DNA of 64,000 bases from Peptococcaceae bacterium UBA5752 (GTDB lineage Bacteria; Bacillota; Dehalobacteriia; UBA4068), in assembly GCA_002419055.1 (NCBI GenBank), contig DIFI01000017.1, forward strand, positions 1-64,000, read 5' to 3'. Below, in pieces: positions 25,925-35,897 of the stretch; the stretch's first letter is position 1; each line of letters starts with the position of its first letter. Below the pieces are notes generated by a model. It was given only the letters and a program-made list of their open reading frames with translations. It searched no databases and was not told the origin of the DNA. Made by a program: the position numbers and the translations under genes.

Positions 25925-26143
25925 TCATTTTAATTTTTCTATCTGCAGCATCCCCACTGAGTTTGCGGAATCCAGATTAGCTTTTTCAGTCTCCTTTAAT
26001 TCTTTTCTGACAATTTTTATATCTCCGGGAGCGCTGATACCTATTTTTACTTTATTATTTACTACATCCAGAATAACTATCTCTATGTCATCCCCTATAT
26101 CAAACGACTCGCCGCTTTTTCTGCTGATAACCAACAAAGTCAT
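25925..26143 (-). CDS. csrA: Carbon storage/translational regulator CsrA
   Basis: 72 residues with the canonical start MLVISRKSGESFDIGDDIEI-like core (here MTLLVISRKSGES) and the GISAPGDIKIVRKEL region that forms the RNA-binding strands. It represses translation by binding GGA hairpins, chiefly flagellin mRNA in Bacillota. The start overlaps the fliW stop by a few bases, so FliW and CsrA are co-translated, matching their antagonist roles. Confidence 0.95.
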   Translation of the reverse strand: MTLLVISRKSGESFDIGDDIEIVILDVVNNKVKIGISAPGDIKIVRKELKETEKANLDSANSVGMLQIEKLK

Positions 26144-26577
26144 GCACCTCCCTTTTCATCTTGAAAGACACGGTACCGGATAGGATAATTGTCTGTTTCA
26201 AGAATGACCTGAGACGCAATATTTTTCTTGCGGTTGATGACAACGGGGCTTTTGAGATTAACCGTCATATCCTTGATGTTTTCCGGTATGACAGCCAGCA
26301 CATAGAGACTGAACTCCTCTCCAGGAGAGATGCTCAAAGCATTTAAAACATCGGGCGAAAACTGAGGCTGATAATCTAAAACGATATCGGACGGATCAAA
26401 GACTATAAAACGAGGATACTCCGCATCAACAAATTGCAGCCATTTTTGCTTATAACTTTCCTTTTCTATCAAAACAAAACTATTATATTCTTCAAAAGCA
26501 AATAAGCCTTGCGGGAATTTGATGATATTCTGTTCGTCGATATTTAATATACCAAAATCTTTGGTTTGAATCTCCAT
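26140..26577 (-). CDS. fliW: Flagellar assembly factor FliW
   Basis: 145 residues of the FliW family (IIKFPQGLFAFEEYNSFVL, LQFVDAEYPRFIVFDP, SPVVINRKKNIASQVIL). It binds flagellin or CsrA alternately and so ties CsrA repression to cytoplasmic flagellin level. Located between the DUF6470 gene and csrA as in Bacillus. Confidence 0.95.
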   Translation of the reverse strand: MEIQTKDFGILNIDEQNIIKFPQGLFAFEEYNSFVLIEKESYKQKWLQFVDAEYPRFIVFDPSDIVLDYQPQFSPDVLNALSISPGEEFSLYVLAVIPENIKDMTVNLKSPVVINRKKNIASQVILETDNYPIRYRVFQDEKGGA

Positions 26578-26617
26578 AGAATATTTGCTCCTTCTTTTGA
26601 TATTCTCTAAATAAAAA

Positions 26618-27136
26618 TCACTCTTCCACCTCTAATTCGACTGCAAAGGGAATATATGTCCTTTTAATGCCGCCCACGTCCCAATTAAAATCCAAATTAT
26701 CTGGCATATAGCTGATATCCACATAACCGCCGGTCCAATTCAATTGAGGAGGCTCTTCCGGAATAAAATTGAGCATCGTTTCGATATTTTTTGTGGTACG
26801 CATAACTGCGATATCACTGATCGCATCATTATTATGAGGAATGGCCATCGTATCCGCTTCCTTAGCATAATCCGCCATGCTATCCAGCACGGCCTTTTGG
26901 CCTTTTGCAACGTTTTCCTTGGCCAGGGCATTGATTGATTTAAGCCCAATGGAATCAAAAAAGGCGCGATTGTCTATATCCAATTGGATCGGATGGCTTT
27001 CCATCTCAAATCCGCCACGTTCTCTTGTTACCGTAAGCTGGGGTGGTTTGGATTGCTGCAATAATCGCGCCTTAGTACTTCTGATATTAATTTGTGATAG
27101 GTAGCTTGAGCTCTCGGCAATACTCACAATGTTCAT
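26618..27136 (-). CDS. DUF6470 (YviE-like) flagellar-locus protein
   Basis: 172 residues with the family pattern: an RSTKARL/PPQLTV opening, a middle helix (KEVAKGQKAVLDSMADYAKEADTM-like) and a C-terminal QLNWTGGYVDISYMPDNLDFNW block. Function is unknown; homologues lie between flgL and fliW in many Bacillota, as here. GGATGTG precedes the ATG. Confidence 0.85.
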   Translation of the reverse strand: MNIVSIAESSSYLSQINIRSTKARLLQQSKPPQLTVTRERGGFEMESHPIQLDIDNRAFFDSIGLKSINALAKENVAKGQKAVLDSMADYAKEADTMAIPHNNDAISDIAVMRTTKNIETMLNFIPEEPPQLNWTGGYVDISYMPDNLDFNWDVGGIKRTYIPFAVELEVEE

Positions 27137-27154
27137 ATTATCACATCCGACTTA

Positions 27155-28123
27155 CTACATATAATCAAGCAGTGAATACTGTAATAGCTTGCTACCCATC
27201 GCCAAAGCCGCATTATATGCTGTTTGCTGCGTGTTAAACGACAGTATCGCTTCCGCTTCATCAACACCTTCCAAGCTGCTCTGCTGTTTGGTGGCATTAA
27301 ATCTATTATTTTCCAAGCGTTCAGTAAGAAAATCAAGAAAATCAGTTTTTTGTCCGATATTGGCATAGTCAATAAGCACATCTTCCTTTATCGACTCCAG
27401 CTTATCTACATATGCGCTGATATTGGTCAGATCGTTACTCTCAAATTGCGCTGCAATATCGCCAATCAGATTATAAATATTATTAGTTATGCCATTGGTA
27501 TCAGTGCCGGTGCCCAAAACCTCACTGCCGGGATTGGCTATATCAAAGGCAGAGCCGCTGATTACCGCACCTGACGTATCAGTCTCCAACCCTAAGCCGA
27601 TATCATAATACAACGCCTCTTCCGCAAAGCTTGAGCTGTCGCTATTGACATCAATGCCATGATAACATAGGGTATCATCTTCAACGGTAAAAGGTACAGT
27701 ATACATATCAGCACCGCCAAACACATATTTACTGGAAGATTTGGAGTTTGAGATATCCAAGATCTCGCTCTGATACTGTCTGAGGACTTCCGCAATAATT
27801 GACCGGTCGTTAGCGCTGCAGGTATCACTTTCGCCTTTAATTACCTGCTCCATTGTACTGGTCAAGACGCTGTTCAACTCCGCATAAGCTGACTCTACAT
27901 CGGAGAATATGTTTTGCGCCGAACTGATATTATCTTGGTACAATGATATGCGGGAGAGATTTTGCCTCACCTGATAAGCTTTAAGCGCTGCCACCGGATC
28001 ATCAGAGGCCTTAAGGTAGCTTCTGCCGGTAGTGACCTGTTGATTGAGATTTATCAGATCCGTAAGGCCAGAGTTGAGATTTGATAAATAAGTATTGTTA
28101 ATCATTCTGTTAGTGATCCGCAT
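27155..28123 (-). CDS. flgL: Hook-filament junction protein FlgL (HAP3)
   Basis: 322 residues with flagellin-like ends: N-terminal MRITNRMINNTYLSNLNSGL and C-terminal AILSFNTQQTAYNAALAMGS with a LLQYSLLDYM tail. It joins filament to hook together with FlgK. GAGGTG upstream of ATG; 18 bases downstream of flgK. Confidence 0.95.
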   Translation of the reverse strand: MRITNRMINNTYLSNLNSGLTDLINLNQQVTTGRSYLKASDDPVAALKAYQVRQNLSRISLYQDNISSAQNIFSDVESAYAELNSVLTSTMEQVIKGESDTCSANDRSIIAEVLRQYQSEILDISNSKSSSKYVFGGADMYTVPFTVEDDTLCYHGIDVNSDSSSFAEEALYYDIGLGLETDTSGAVISGSAFDIANPGSEVLGTGTDTNGITNNIYNLIGDIAAQFESNDLTNISAYVDKLESIKEDVLIDYANIGQKTDFLDFLTERLENNRFNATKQQSSLEGVDEAEAILSFNTQQTAYNAALAMGSKLLQYSLLDYM

Positions 28124-28141
28124 CTTAACACCTCGCTATCT

Positions 28142-29569
28142 TTACAGGCCGACGCGGCCGGTGGAATTGATCAAAACATCCAAATTCTCATCCAAAACAG
28201 TCATCAATCTGGCGGCAGCCTGATACGCCCTTTGGTACATTGTCAGATTAATGGTCTCTTCGTCAACGGAAACTCCCATGATAGATTCTCTCTGATTGAC
28301 AGCTGAATTTAAGATGCTCTGATTCATATCCGTAATATCTGTATAGAAACTTACATCAACTGCAATATCGCTCATTATCGTTCTGGCATAACCTTCAAAG
28401 GTACCGTTGACTCCCGGATAAAGAGTATCGTCCACATCCTCATCCATGGCGTTGATCATTCTTATGACATTATCATTTGTCCCCGTATCCGCTACTACCA
28501 AATAATCGGCATCATCATACCAGGCAGCGGAAATAGATATATCGGCAGCGGTAGTTCCCGTAAACAGGTCTGCCGGTGATGCAGCGTCAAGAGTGTTCAG
28601 ATCGTTAAAAGTCCCTGCAAATGACGCCGCAAAGCTATCTAAGGCTCTCTCGTAATATAGAAGCCCCCTAAAGGTGTTTTCCTCATCATCGGCATAAGTT
28701 CCGGCTCCGTTCAAAACATCAAGATATCCTCTCACCGACCCATCCGTGAGAGAATAATCAGTTACATTACCATCACCGTCTGTTCTTTGTATGGTTACCT
28801 GATCGCCGCTGAACGAAAGAGAAAATGCAGAACTTAATACATCTATATCTCCGGTAGACGTGACGCTGACTGTTCCGTCATCATTTGCCGTCACGGTAAT
28901 ATCCATGTACGCAGAAAGATTGTCCAAATAAGAGTTCCTCGAATCCAGCAGTTCATTGGATACATTATTTCTGAGGGTTTGGTCTTTTATCATATCGTTC
29001 AAGTCATTTATCTTATCTATAGTGGAATTAATTTTATCCACGGAAATTTCCAAGGAAGATGTCTGCTCCTCCCGTATCTGACTCAACTGGGAGGCATATT
29101 CACTAAAAACCTGCGTAATTTTTTCGGCAGCCGACCGTACTATACTGGCATATTCCTCATCACCAACATTATTTGATAACTCCTCAAGGGCGGTATAGAA
29201 CTCATTCATCATCGCATGGAGGCCGTCAGTAGATGTTTCATCTAGCACTCCCTCGATATCCGATAGCCCTGAAAGTTGAGTATTGTTAGTATTATATTGA
29301 GAATTGGCATTTCTTACCCTGGTATCCAAAAAAGCATCGCGGCTCTGTGATATATCTGCAACATTAACTCCCTGCCCTACATTGTTTGTAATAGGCTGCG
29401 AGATCATATAATTACCAGAGTTGTAATTAACAGATACCAGATCCGCGCTTTGTCTTGTATAATCTTTGGTATTTACATTGGCAATATTTTGCCCAGTTAC
29501 ATCAATGCATATCTGGCTGGCTACTAGCCCGCTTTTAGCAATTTCTAAACCTAAAAAAGTCGAACCCAT
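28142..29569 (-). CDS. flgK: Hook-filament junction protein FlgK (HAP1)
   Basis: About 475 residues: N-terminal rod/hook motif (LEIAKSGLVASQ, DVTGQNIANVNTKDYTRQ), long helical and beta-rich middle, and C-terminal SVDEETINLTMYQRAYQAAA with the tail MTVLDENLDVLINS. The ATG at 29569 is preferred (AAAGAGGAT five bases upstream) over a TTG two codons earlier. Exported with FlgN as chaperone. Confidence 0.95.
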   Translation of the reverse strand: MGSTFLGLEIAKSGLVASQICIDVTGQNIANVNTKDYTRQSADLVSVNYNSGNYMISQPITNNVGQGVNVADISQSRDAFLDTRVRNANSQYNTNNTQLSGLSDIEGVLDETSTDGLHAMMNEFYTALEELSNNVGDEEYASIVRSAAEKITQVFSEYASQLSQIREEQTSSLEISVDKINSTIDKINDLNDMIKDQTLRNNVSNELLDSRNSYLDNLSAYMDITVTANDDGTVSVTSTGDIDVLSSAFSLSFSGDQVTIQRTDGDGNVTDYSLTDGSVRGYLDVLNGAGTYADDEENTFRGLLYYERALDSFAASFAGTFNDLNTLDAASPADLFTGTTAADISISAAWYDDADYLVVADTGTNDNVIRMINAMDEDVDDTLYPGVNGTFEGYARTIMSDIAVDVSFYTDITDMNQSILNSAVNQRESIMGVSVDEETINLTMYQRAYQAAARLMTVLDENLDVLINSTGRVGL

Positions 29570-29599
29570 ATCCAATCCTCTTTCCCCATCCGTTTTATA

Positions 29600-30040
29600 T
29601 TAAAAGTGACCGTCTTTATTATAAGTAACCGTATCACCTTTAAGGCCGATCATCGACAGGCATTTGACTATAACCGATAAGCGTGATTGAAGTATCTTGT
29701 TATTTACATTATTGGTCTTTTTCAAGCAGCTCAGGATATCTTCCAGATTATCAAGTTTGGCACTTAGTTGAAAACTATTTTGAGCATCATATTTTGCTAC
29801 TATCCGCCGCAAAGTTACGCCACAAAGACCAATTTCATTTAAAAAGGTTTGATATTTATTTAATTGATCATCACATTTTAAGAAAAACGATTGTTCCTGT
29901 CTCATTATCTCTTCCAGCTGAGGAATATCGCCATCTATTAAAACTTTAGTTTTAGACTCTTCTAAAATCAGCAGATCATTTTGCAGATCCAGCTGTTTGG
30001 AAAGTAAATGTGACAATCTATTAAGATCGTTATCATTCAT
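29600..30040 (-). CDS. flgN: Flagellar export chaperone FlgN
   Basis: 146 residues, helical and coiled-coil, starting LNRLSHLLSKQLDLQNDLLI with the FlgN-family pattern. It should hold FlgK and FlgL before export. The start overlaps the flgM stop (AATGAATGA), so the two are coupled. Confidence 0.85.
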   Translation of the reverse strand: MNDNDLNRLSHLLSKQLDLQNDLLILEESKTKVLIDGDIPQLEEIMRQEQSFFLKCDDQLNKYQTFLNEIGLCGVTLRRIVAKYDAQNSFQLSAKLDNLEDILSCLKKTNNVNNKILQSRLSVIVKCLSMIGLKGDTVTYNKDGHF

Positions 30041-30353
30041 TTTCCGTATCCTGCCCGCTTCTTCCGTTGATCAAAGCACTGGCAATATCCTTACTGCTTA
30101 TATGATATGTTCCGTTTTCTATTTGGTCTTTAAGAAGGCGGAGCTTTTCGGGACTGGTCCCTTTTTCCACTTCGTCTACAATCTTATTTTTGATAGAGCT
30201 TATTTCATCATAACTGCTAGCAGCCGATGAGATTTCAACCCTATCGATATTTCTTTCGTCTTTTTTGCTCATACCGTTCTCCGAGACTTTAGAGCTCTTT
30301 TTGAGATTAGCTTCATAAATTCCATCTACATTACTTTTGGAATCGATCCTCAT
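30033..30353 (-). CDS. flgM: Anti-sigma-28 factor FlgM
   Basis: 106 residues. An unstructured Ser/Lys-rich N terminus is followed by a VEISSAASSYDEISSIKNKI segment and a C-terminal sigma-binding helix region (LRLLKDQIENGTYHISSKDIASALI). It holds FliA inactive until the hook is complete, then is exported. First gene after a sigma-28-like promoter; AGGGGTG upstream of ATG. Confidence 0.92.
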   Translation of the reverse strand: MRIDSKSNVDGIYEANLKKSSKVSENGMSKKDERNIDRVEISSAASSYDEISSIKNKIVDEVEKGTSPEKLRLLKDQIENGTYHISSKDIASALINGRSGQDTENE

Positions 30354-30373
30354 TTCAAATCACCCCTATCTTT

Positions 30374-30400
30374 ATATCGTCAAAAATAATATATAAATTA
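30374..30400 (-). promoter_or_regulatory. Sigma-28-type promoter of the flgM-csrA operon
   Basis: Minus strand TAAT-N15-GACGATAT, identical in both boxes and spacing to the flagellin promoter, about 20 bases before the flgM start codon. Confidence 0.7.
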
Positions 30401-30430
30401 GTTTTGCAATAAATCTTTTGGTTATTTAAA

Positions 30431-31159
30431 TTATCGTAAGTTATTAGCAATATTCTCCAACTCGTCGGCTGTTTGAATTAATTTTACGCTCATCTGAAAA
30501 CTTCTTTGAGCTTGCATCATATCTGTTAACTCACACGTTAGATCAACATTTGAACCCTCGATGGCTCCTTGAACAACATAAGATTCCGCATCTACTTCAG
30601 CTGCCCCCGATTGAGCATTAGCTGAAAATAGGCCATAGCCATTGCGGGTAAGCGCATAAGGATTATTAAAAGTAAATACTCCTATATCTATACCAACAGT
30701 AGCGGTTTCGGATGCTTCCGCCGATTCACTATCGCTTGCTGCCGAAAGCGTGACCGGAGACTGTTGGCTGTTTAAAACCTGCTCACCGCTCGCGGTAACT
30801 AGATAGGTTGTACCGTCCTGCTCCTGCAGATTGAAGTTGCCGTTTCTGGTATAGTATATATTATTATCGTTACCTCGCACACAAAAATAACCTTCGCCTA
30901 AAATAGCAAAATCATATTCTGCGCCGGTTTGCTGGATGCTACCCGTATCCAAAAAGGAGCTTACAGCCGAGACTTTGACGCCGCTGCCTATTTGCACCGG
31001 ATTCTGTGCAGATGTTTCGATATATAAAAGGTCACTGAAACCGGTCTGCTGTGCTTTATAACCGGTAGTATTGACATTGGCAATATTATTGGCATTAACA
31101 TCTAAACCGGCCTGGGCGCTTTTCGCTCCGGATACTCCACTGTAAAATGCACTGATCAT
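30431..31159 (-). CDS. flgG: Distal-rod-type basal body protein (FlgG/FlhP-like)
   Basis: 242 residues with the rod signature near the N terminus (ANNIANVNTTGYKAQQ), a central beta region (AILGEGYFCVRG) and the C-terminal block VQGAIEGSNVDLTCELTDMM with QRSFQMSVKLIQTADELENI, the FlgG type. Last gene of the long operon. The paralogue directly upstream is the FlgF/FlhO-like member. Confidence 0.88.
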   Translation of the reverse strand: MISAFYSGVSGAKSAQAGLDVNANNIANVNTTGYKAQQTGFSDLLYIETSAQNPVQIGSGVKVSAVSSFLDTGSIQQTGAEYDFAILGEGYFCVRGNDNNIYYTRNGNFNLQEQDGTTYLVTASGEQVLNSQQSPVTLSAASDSESAEASETATVGIDIGVFTFNNPYALTRNGYGLFSANAQSGAAEVDAESYVVQGAIEGSNVDLTCELTDMMQAQRSFQMSVKLIQTADELENIANNLR

Positions 31160-31173
31160 TTTTATTCCCTCCC

Positions 31174-31914
31174 TTAAAGTCTGGCGATTTCGTTGACAGC
31201 CTTTTCTGTGATCTGATCGATCATTTTGATGATTTGGCTGCAGGATTGATATGATCTGGAATAAGCCATAAGTTCTGTCATCTCATCTGTTATATCCACG
31301 TTGGAACTCTCCAACACTCCCTGGCGTATTATCCCTTGAAAAGCAGTGGTCTGGCCCCCGTTATAGGAAAACAGTGTTCCTTCTTGTTTAACAAGCGTGC
31401 TCAGATCAGCCGGACAAGTGATAAGCAGTTGACCAACGCTTTCGCCATCGGCAAAAATTTCTCCCGTTTGCGAGACGCTGATATCACAGTTGCCAACTTT
31501 TATCGGACCGGCATTATCCAACACCATATTACCGGCGGCATCGGTCAAATAGCCGTTTTGATCCAGAAAAAATTGACCGTTGCGGGTAAGTTTTTTCTGA
31601 CCGTCCGCAGTCTGAACAGTAAAAAAACCATTGCCCTCAATAGCAAAGTCCAAAGCATTGCCTGTCTGCTTAAAAGCCCCCTGCTCATATTGAGTATATA
31701 CATCTTCCAAAGTTACGCCGTAGGTCATACCCCCGATATCTTCGATGGGGTCGTTTCCTATCTTATAAGTCATGTATTGATCAAAACTTCCGTTTACCAC
31801 TCCATCCTTTTTAAACCCAAAAGTGCTGCTATTGGTTATATTATTACCGACTACATCGATGTTATTAGCTGAAGTTTTCAGTCCGCTGGCTGCGGTATAT
31901 AATCCTCTGATCAT
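31174..31914 (-). CDS. flgF: Rod-type basal body protein (FlgF/FlhO-like)
   Basis: 246 residues: VVGNNITNSSTFGFKKDG at the N terminus, AIEGNGFFTVQTADG in the middle, and VLESSNVDITDEMTELMAYS at the C terminus. It shares the flagellar rod-hook fold with the next gene. The exact F versus G naming in Bacillota is loose. GAGGTG before the ATG; just downstream of fliA. Confidence 0.85.
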   Translation of the reverse strand: MIRGLYTAASGLKTSANNIDVVGNNITNSSTFGFKKDGVVNGSFDQYMTYKIGNDPIEDIGGMTYGVTLEDVYTQYEQGAFKQTGNALDFAIEGNGFFTVQTADGQKKLTRNGQFFLDQNGYLTDAAGNMVLDNAGPIKVGNCDISVSQTGEIFADGESVGQLLITCPADLSTLVKQEGTLFSYNGGQTTAFQGIIRQGVLESSNVDITDEMTELMAYSRSYQSCSQIIKMIDQITEKAVNEIARL

Positions 31915-31925
31915 TAAATCTCACC

Positions 31926-32684
31926 TCATTCTTTGATATAGTCGCTGAGCGTATGTTTCATTTTTAACAAAGCTTTGGTATGTATCTGAGATACGCGGGA
32001 AGGTGTGATGCTAAGAATTGCCGCGATCTCTTTTAAGCTTAATTCTTCATAGTAATAAAGGGATATAATCAGCCTTTCTTTTTCATTCAAATTATCGATT
32101 GTAGATGTTATCATATCTGCCAATTCATTTTCCTGTATCTTCTGTTCGGGGGCTTTTATTGATGAAGTCGGCTCTTTGAAACCGCCTACATCGCTCAAAA
32201 GCTCCTCATAGGAAAGCATAATTAGGCTGTTGGCTTGGGATAAGATTTTTTTATATTCATCCATTTTCATTCCTAAGCAGTCTGCTACTTCTTCATCGGT
32301 AGGAGGCCCGTTCAATTTGGCCTGTAGCTCCAGATAAGCGTTTTCGATTTTCAAGGACATTTTACGGATATCGCGCGGGATCCAATCCTGTTTACGCAGA
32401 TAATCTATAATCGAACCCCTAACACGGATAGAAGCAAACGTATCAAATTGCACTCCTCGCCGCCAATCAAAACGGTCAACGCATTCTATGAGCGCTATCA
32501 CACCCTGGTTTACGATATCCTCCAACTCGGCTTTATTTTTGTAAACTGCACTCATCCTTTTGGCATTTACAGTGACAATGTATAGATATGCCGTCAGTAT
32601 TTTGTTGCGTATGTTTATGCTTTTCGTTTGTTGATACTTGTCCCAAAGCTCCTCGCTTATTTCTCTTAGTTCTGGGTTGCGCAA
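31926..32684 (-). CDS. fliA: Flagellar RNA polymerase sigma factor FliA (sigma-28/SigD)
   Basis: About 252 residues with regions 2 (AVYKNKAELEDIVNQGVIAL, FDWRRGVQFDTFASIRVRGSI, DYLRKQDW), 3 (RKMSLKIENAYLELQAKL) and 4 (LNEKERLIISLYYYEELSLKEI, ITPSRVSQIHTKAL). It directs late flagellar genes; matching promoters precede flagellin, flgM and fliD. GAGGTG plus six bases indicates the TTG at 32684; the GTG at 32693 lies in the ribosome site. The spacer after flhA is a purine-only tract of about 40 bases on the coding strand. Confidence 0.95.
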   Translation of the reverse strand: MRNPELREISEELWDKYQQTKSINIRNKILTAYLYIVTVNAKRMSAVYKNKAELEDIVNQGVIALIECVDRFDWRRGVQFDTFASIRVRGSIIDYLRKQDWIPRDIRKMSLKIENAYLELQAKLNGPPTDEEVADCLGMKMDEYKKILSQANSLIMLSYEELLSDVGGFKEPTSSIKAPEQKIQENELADMITSTIDNLNEKERLIISLYYYEELSLKEIAAILSITPSRVSQIHTKALLKMKHTLSDYIKE

Positions 32685-32745
32685 ACCTTTCACCTCTCTT
32701 CTCTCTTTTCTTTCTTTTTTTCTTTATTCTTATCTATCGAAAGTA

Positions 32746-34785
32746 TTATATTGAAACCATTCCCAAAGATTGGATCTTAACGCCGGATTCTATCTCGTTA
32801 AAAGATAACACCACCGGCTCCGGTATAAACTGCTCTATCAGCCGCTTATAATACAATCGCACCACAGGTGATGTCAAAACGATAGGGGTCTTGATCATAT
32901 CATCGATACTGCCAGCCTCTTTAAGATGAGACTTGATGATTTTCTGCACATTTTCCGGATCCATAGTCAAATAAGAACCGTGATCGTTTTTCTTGACGCT
33001 GCTCATAATCATATTTTCCAAATCGGTATTGATTGTGATCACCTTTAAAGTGCCGCCGCTGGCGTACTTTCTGGTGATTGTCCTCTTTAAAGCCTGTCGT
33101 ACATATTCGGTAAGCAGTTCCGGATCTTTTATCGTTGTCCCATGTTCACCGACAGTCTCTAAAATAGAAATGATATCCCGAATCGGTATCTGCTCCATTA
33201 ACAAGTTCGCCAATATCTTCTGCAGGCCGCCGGCGCTGATAACGCCGGGAATAGTATCATCGACCAGAAATTTATCTTTCTTCTTAGCGGTTTCTAAGAT
33301 ATTGTTGACTTCTTTACGCCCCAAAAGCTCATGAGCATGCTTTTTGATGACTTCAGACAAATGCGTGATGATAACAGATAGTGGGTCTATCACCGTATAG
33401 CCAAAGATCTGCGCCCGTTCCCGGGTCTCCGCGTCAACCCACTTGCCTTTGATACCGAAAGCCGGCTCTATGGTATCAACCCCTTCTATTTCTATCTCAT
33501 CTCCACTGTTACCAATTACTAGAAAATGGTCTGCCAATACGTGGCCTTTGGCTACTTCCTCGCCTTTGAGCTTAATTACATATTGTCCAGGATCCAGACC
33601 TGCATCGTCCCGTAAACGCACTGCCGGTATGACCATGCCCATCTCTAATGCAAATTGCCGCCGTAGCATTACCATCCTATCAACAAAAGTGCCGCCTTTT
33701 TTCTCATCTACCAAGGGTATGAGGCTGTAACCGAATTCAACCTCGATATCTTCCAGCCCCAGAACATCATATACCCGTTCAGGATCTTTATAATATTCCG
33801 TTTCTCTGACGGGAGCATCTTCGGGTTCTTCTAATTTAGCAAGTTTTTTTCTCTTATTAAGCAAATATCTTCCTATTAATATTAAGCCACCGCCAAATAA
33901 TAGCAGTGTCAAAACCGGCAGTCCGGGGATAAGGCACATTAAAAGCAGTATGCCGCCGCTGATGACCAAAGTTGTCGGATATGAGACAAGCTGACGGGTA
34001 AGATCGGTACTCAGGCTGTTTTCGGAGGCAGACCTGGTCACAATAATACCGGTTGCAGTTGAAATAAGCAGGGCGGGCAGTTGGGAAACCAGACCATCGC
34101 CAACAGTAGCTACTGTATAAACGGACAATACTTCCGAAAAACTGCCTCCATTCATTATTATACCAATAACGGAACCGCCGATCATATTGATAAAGACGAT
34201 GATAATGGAGACAATGGCGTCTCCTTTGACAAATTTTGAAGCTCCATCCATAGCGCCGTAAAAATCAGCCTCGCGCTGGATATTGCTCCGGCGTTTTTTA
34301 GCAATAACGTCATTTATTAATCCGGAACTCAAATCGGCGTCGATAGCCATCTGTTTACCGGGCATGGCGTCCAAGGTAAAGCGGGCCGATACTTCCGCCA
34401 CCCGCTCGGAACCCTTGGTAATAACCACAAATTGCACGATGACGATAATCAAAAAGATAATAAAACCGACCAGTGGATTACCGCCGATGACAAATTCACC
34501 GAATGTTTTGATCACCTGCCCCGCTTGACCGCTGTTACCAAGAATCAGCCGGGTGGAAGATACATTCAAGGCTACCCGAAACAGTGTTGTGAGCAGGAGC
34601 AGGGACGGAAAGATAGAAAACTCCAAGGTTTCCTTCATAAACATAGAAATAAGAAGAATGCCTATTGACAACACCATATTCAATATAATCATCATATCCA
34701 GTATAAAAGGGCTTAAGGGGATGATGATGAGAAAGATCACGGCTAAGATAAATAATACTGCCGCATTATCGATGATTTTCGCCAC
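32746..34785 (-). CDS. flhA: Flagellar export gate protein FlhA
   Basis: 679 residues: eight membrane helices in the first 320 residues, the FHIPEP-type loop (FTLDAMPGKQMAIDADLSSG, then RREADFYGAMDGASKFVKGD-like sequence) and a large cytoplasmic nonamer domain. GTG start with AGGAGG upstream. In most Clostridia flhF and flhG follow; here fliA follows directly. Confidence 0.96.
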   Translation of the reverse strand: MAKIIDNAAVLFILAVIFLIIIPLSPFILDMMIILNMVLSIGILLISMFMKETLEFSIFPSLLLLTTLFRVALNVSSTRLILGNSGQAGQVIKTFGEFVIGGNPLVGFIIFLIIVIVQFVVITKGSERVAEVSARFTLDAMPGKQMAIDADLSSGLINDVIAKKRRSNIQREADFYGAMDGASKFVKGDAIVSIIIVFINMIGGSVIGIIMNGGSFSEVLSVYTVATVGDGLVSQLPALLISTATGIIVTRSASENSLSTDLTRQLVSYPTTLVISGGILLLMCLIPGLPVLTLLLFGGGLILIGRYLLNKRKKLAKLEEPEDAPVRETEYYKDPERVYDVLGLEDIEVEFGYSLIPLVDEKKGGTFVDRMVMLRRQFALEMGMVIPAVRLRDDAGLDPGQYVIKLKGEEVAKGHVLADHFLVIGNSGDEIEIEGVDTIEPAFGIKGKWVDAETRERAQIFGYTVIDPLSVIITHLSEVIKKHAHELLGRKEVNNILETAKKKDKFLVDDTIPGVISAGGLQKILANLLMEQIPIRDIISILETVGEHGTTIKDPELLTEYVRQALKRTITRKYASGGTLKVITINTDLENMIMSSVKKNDHGSYLTMDPENVQKIIKSHLKEAGSIDDMIKTPIVLTSPVVRLYYKRLIEQFIPEPVVLSFNEIESGVKIQSLGMVSI

Positions 34786-34847
34786 TTGGGGTTTACCTCC
34801 TGAAGCCTTAGGATAAATCCTGAGAAATAATTATCTAATGATACATG

Positions 34848-35897
34848 CTATTTTTTATTACCTACTTTTGAATACACAAATACCAATATTTCAGCTATCG
34901 CCTGATAGTACTTTTCCGGTATCTCCTGATCCAGATCAACCGATGCATAAAGTCCTCTGGCCAGGGGCGGGTCTGTGCTGATGGTGATTTTATTGGTTTC
35001 GGCGATCTCAATAATCTTTAACGCCAGATAATCCTGACCTTTGGCAATGACCCTGGGAGCCTTGTCCTTTTCCCTATCATATTTGATAGCTACGGCAAAG
35101 TGAGTTGGGTTCCTGACGATTACATCAGCGTGCGGGACCTTTTGCGCCATCCGCAGCATAGCCATCCGGCGCTGCCGTTCTTTTTGCCGGCTTTTGATCT
35201 GGGGATCGCCCTCCGTTTGCTTATATTCATCCTTGATATCCTGGTGGCTCATGCGGATCTGACGTTCGTAATCCCACCACTGGTAGAGATAATCTGCAAC
35301 GCCAAAGGCTAAGAGAAAGATTCCGGCCTTAATAGCCATGGTATAAATCATCTGTGCAATCCAAAGCAGAGAATCATAGATGCTTTTATCAATAAGCTGA
35401 CTGTACTGAGGTATATTGGCTTTGATCTCGCTGTAAATAACAGCGCCGACAATGGCCACTTTGATAATAGATTTTAACAATTCCACAAAAGATCTGCCGG
35501 ACAAGAGCTTTTTCATCCCCTCAATAGGGTTGAGTTTATTTAAAAGGTTGAAGGAGAAATTCAGTCTGGTTTGTGCCATATTAAAGGCTATGGCTACAAC
35601 CGCGGCAACTAGTAAAAAGGGCAAGGACAACAGCAGGCTTTTAAAGATAACCTCAGTGATATAGATATGGGCATCGGTTGTAGATATTGTGCCGATATCG
35701 GAAAACGCAGTAAATCCCTGCGTCATAAAGGTTTGAATAAAACCGAAAAAGTACTTTCCTACCGCTTTGAAAAATATGAACATCAATAACAGTCCAATTG
35801 CACTGGTTATATCCTGGCTTTGAAAGATATGACCCTTTTTTCTTTCATCTTTTCTCTTTTTAGGTGTAGCTTTTTGAGTTTTCTCTCCCCCAGGAAT
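34848..35897 (-). CDS. flhB: Flagellar export specificity switch FlhB, apparent AUU start
   Basis: 349 residues when read from an ATT at 35897. The N terminus then reads GGEKTQKATPKKRKDERKKG, the invariant FlhB opening, followed by four membrane helices and the cytoplasmic domain with the self-cleavage motif NPTH (VIVRNPTHFAV). No ATG, GTG or TTG exists in frame before the first membrane helix. AGAGGTG lies seven bases before the ATT. An out-of-frame ATG (35902-35900) would join the gene only if the G5 run at 35887-35891 held one more base, so either a rare AUU start or a frameshift must be invoked. Confidence 0.93.
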   Translation of the reverse strand: MPGGEKTQKATPKKRKDERKKGHIFQSQDITSAIGLLLMFIFFKAVGKYFFGFIQTFMTQGFTAFSDIGTISTTDAHIYITEVIFKSLLLSLPFLLVAAVVAIAFNMAQTRLNFSFNLLNKLNPIEGMKKLLSGRSFVELLKSIIKVAIVGAVIYSEIKANIPQYSQLIDKSIYDSLLWIAQMIYTMAIKAGIFLLAFGVADYLYQWWDYERQIRMSHQDIKDEYKQTEGDPQIKSRQKERQRRMAMLRMAQKVPHADVIVRNPTHFAVAIKYDREKDKAPRVIAKGQDYLALKIIEIAETNKITISTDPPLARGLYASVDLDQEIPEKYYQAIAEILVFVYSKVGNKK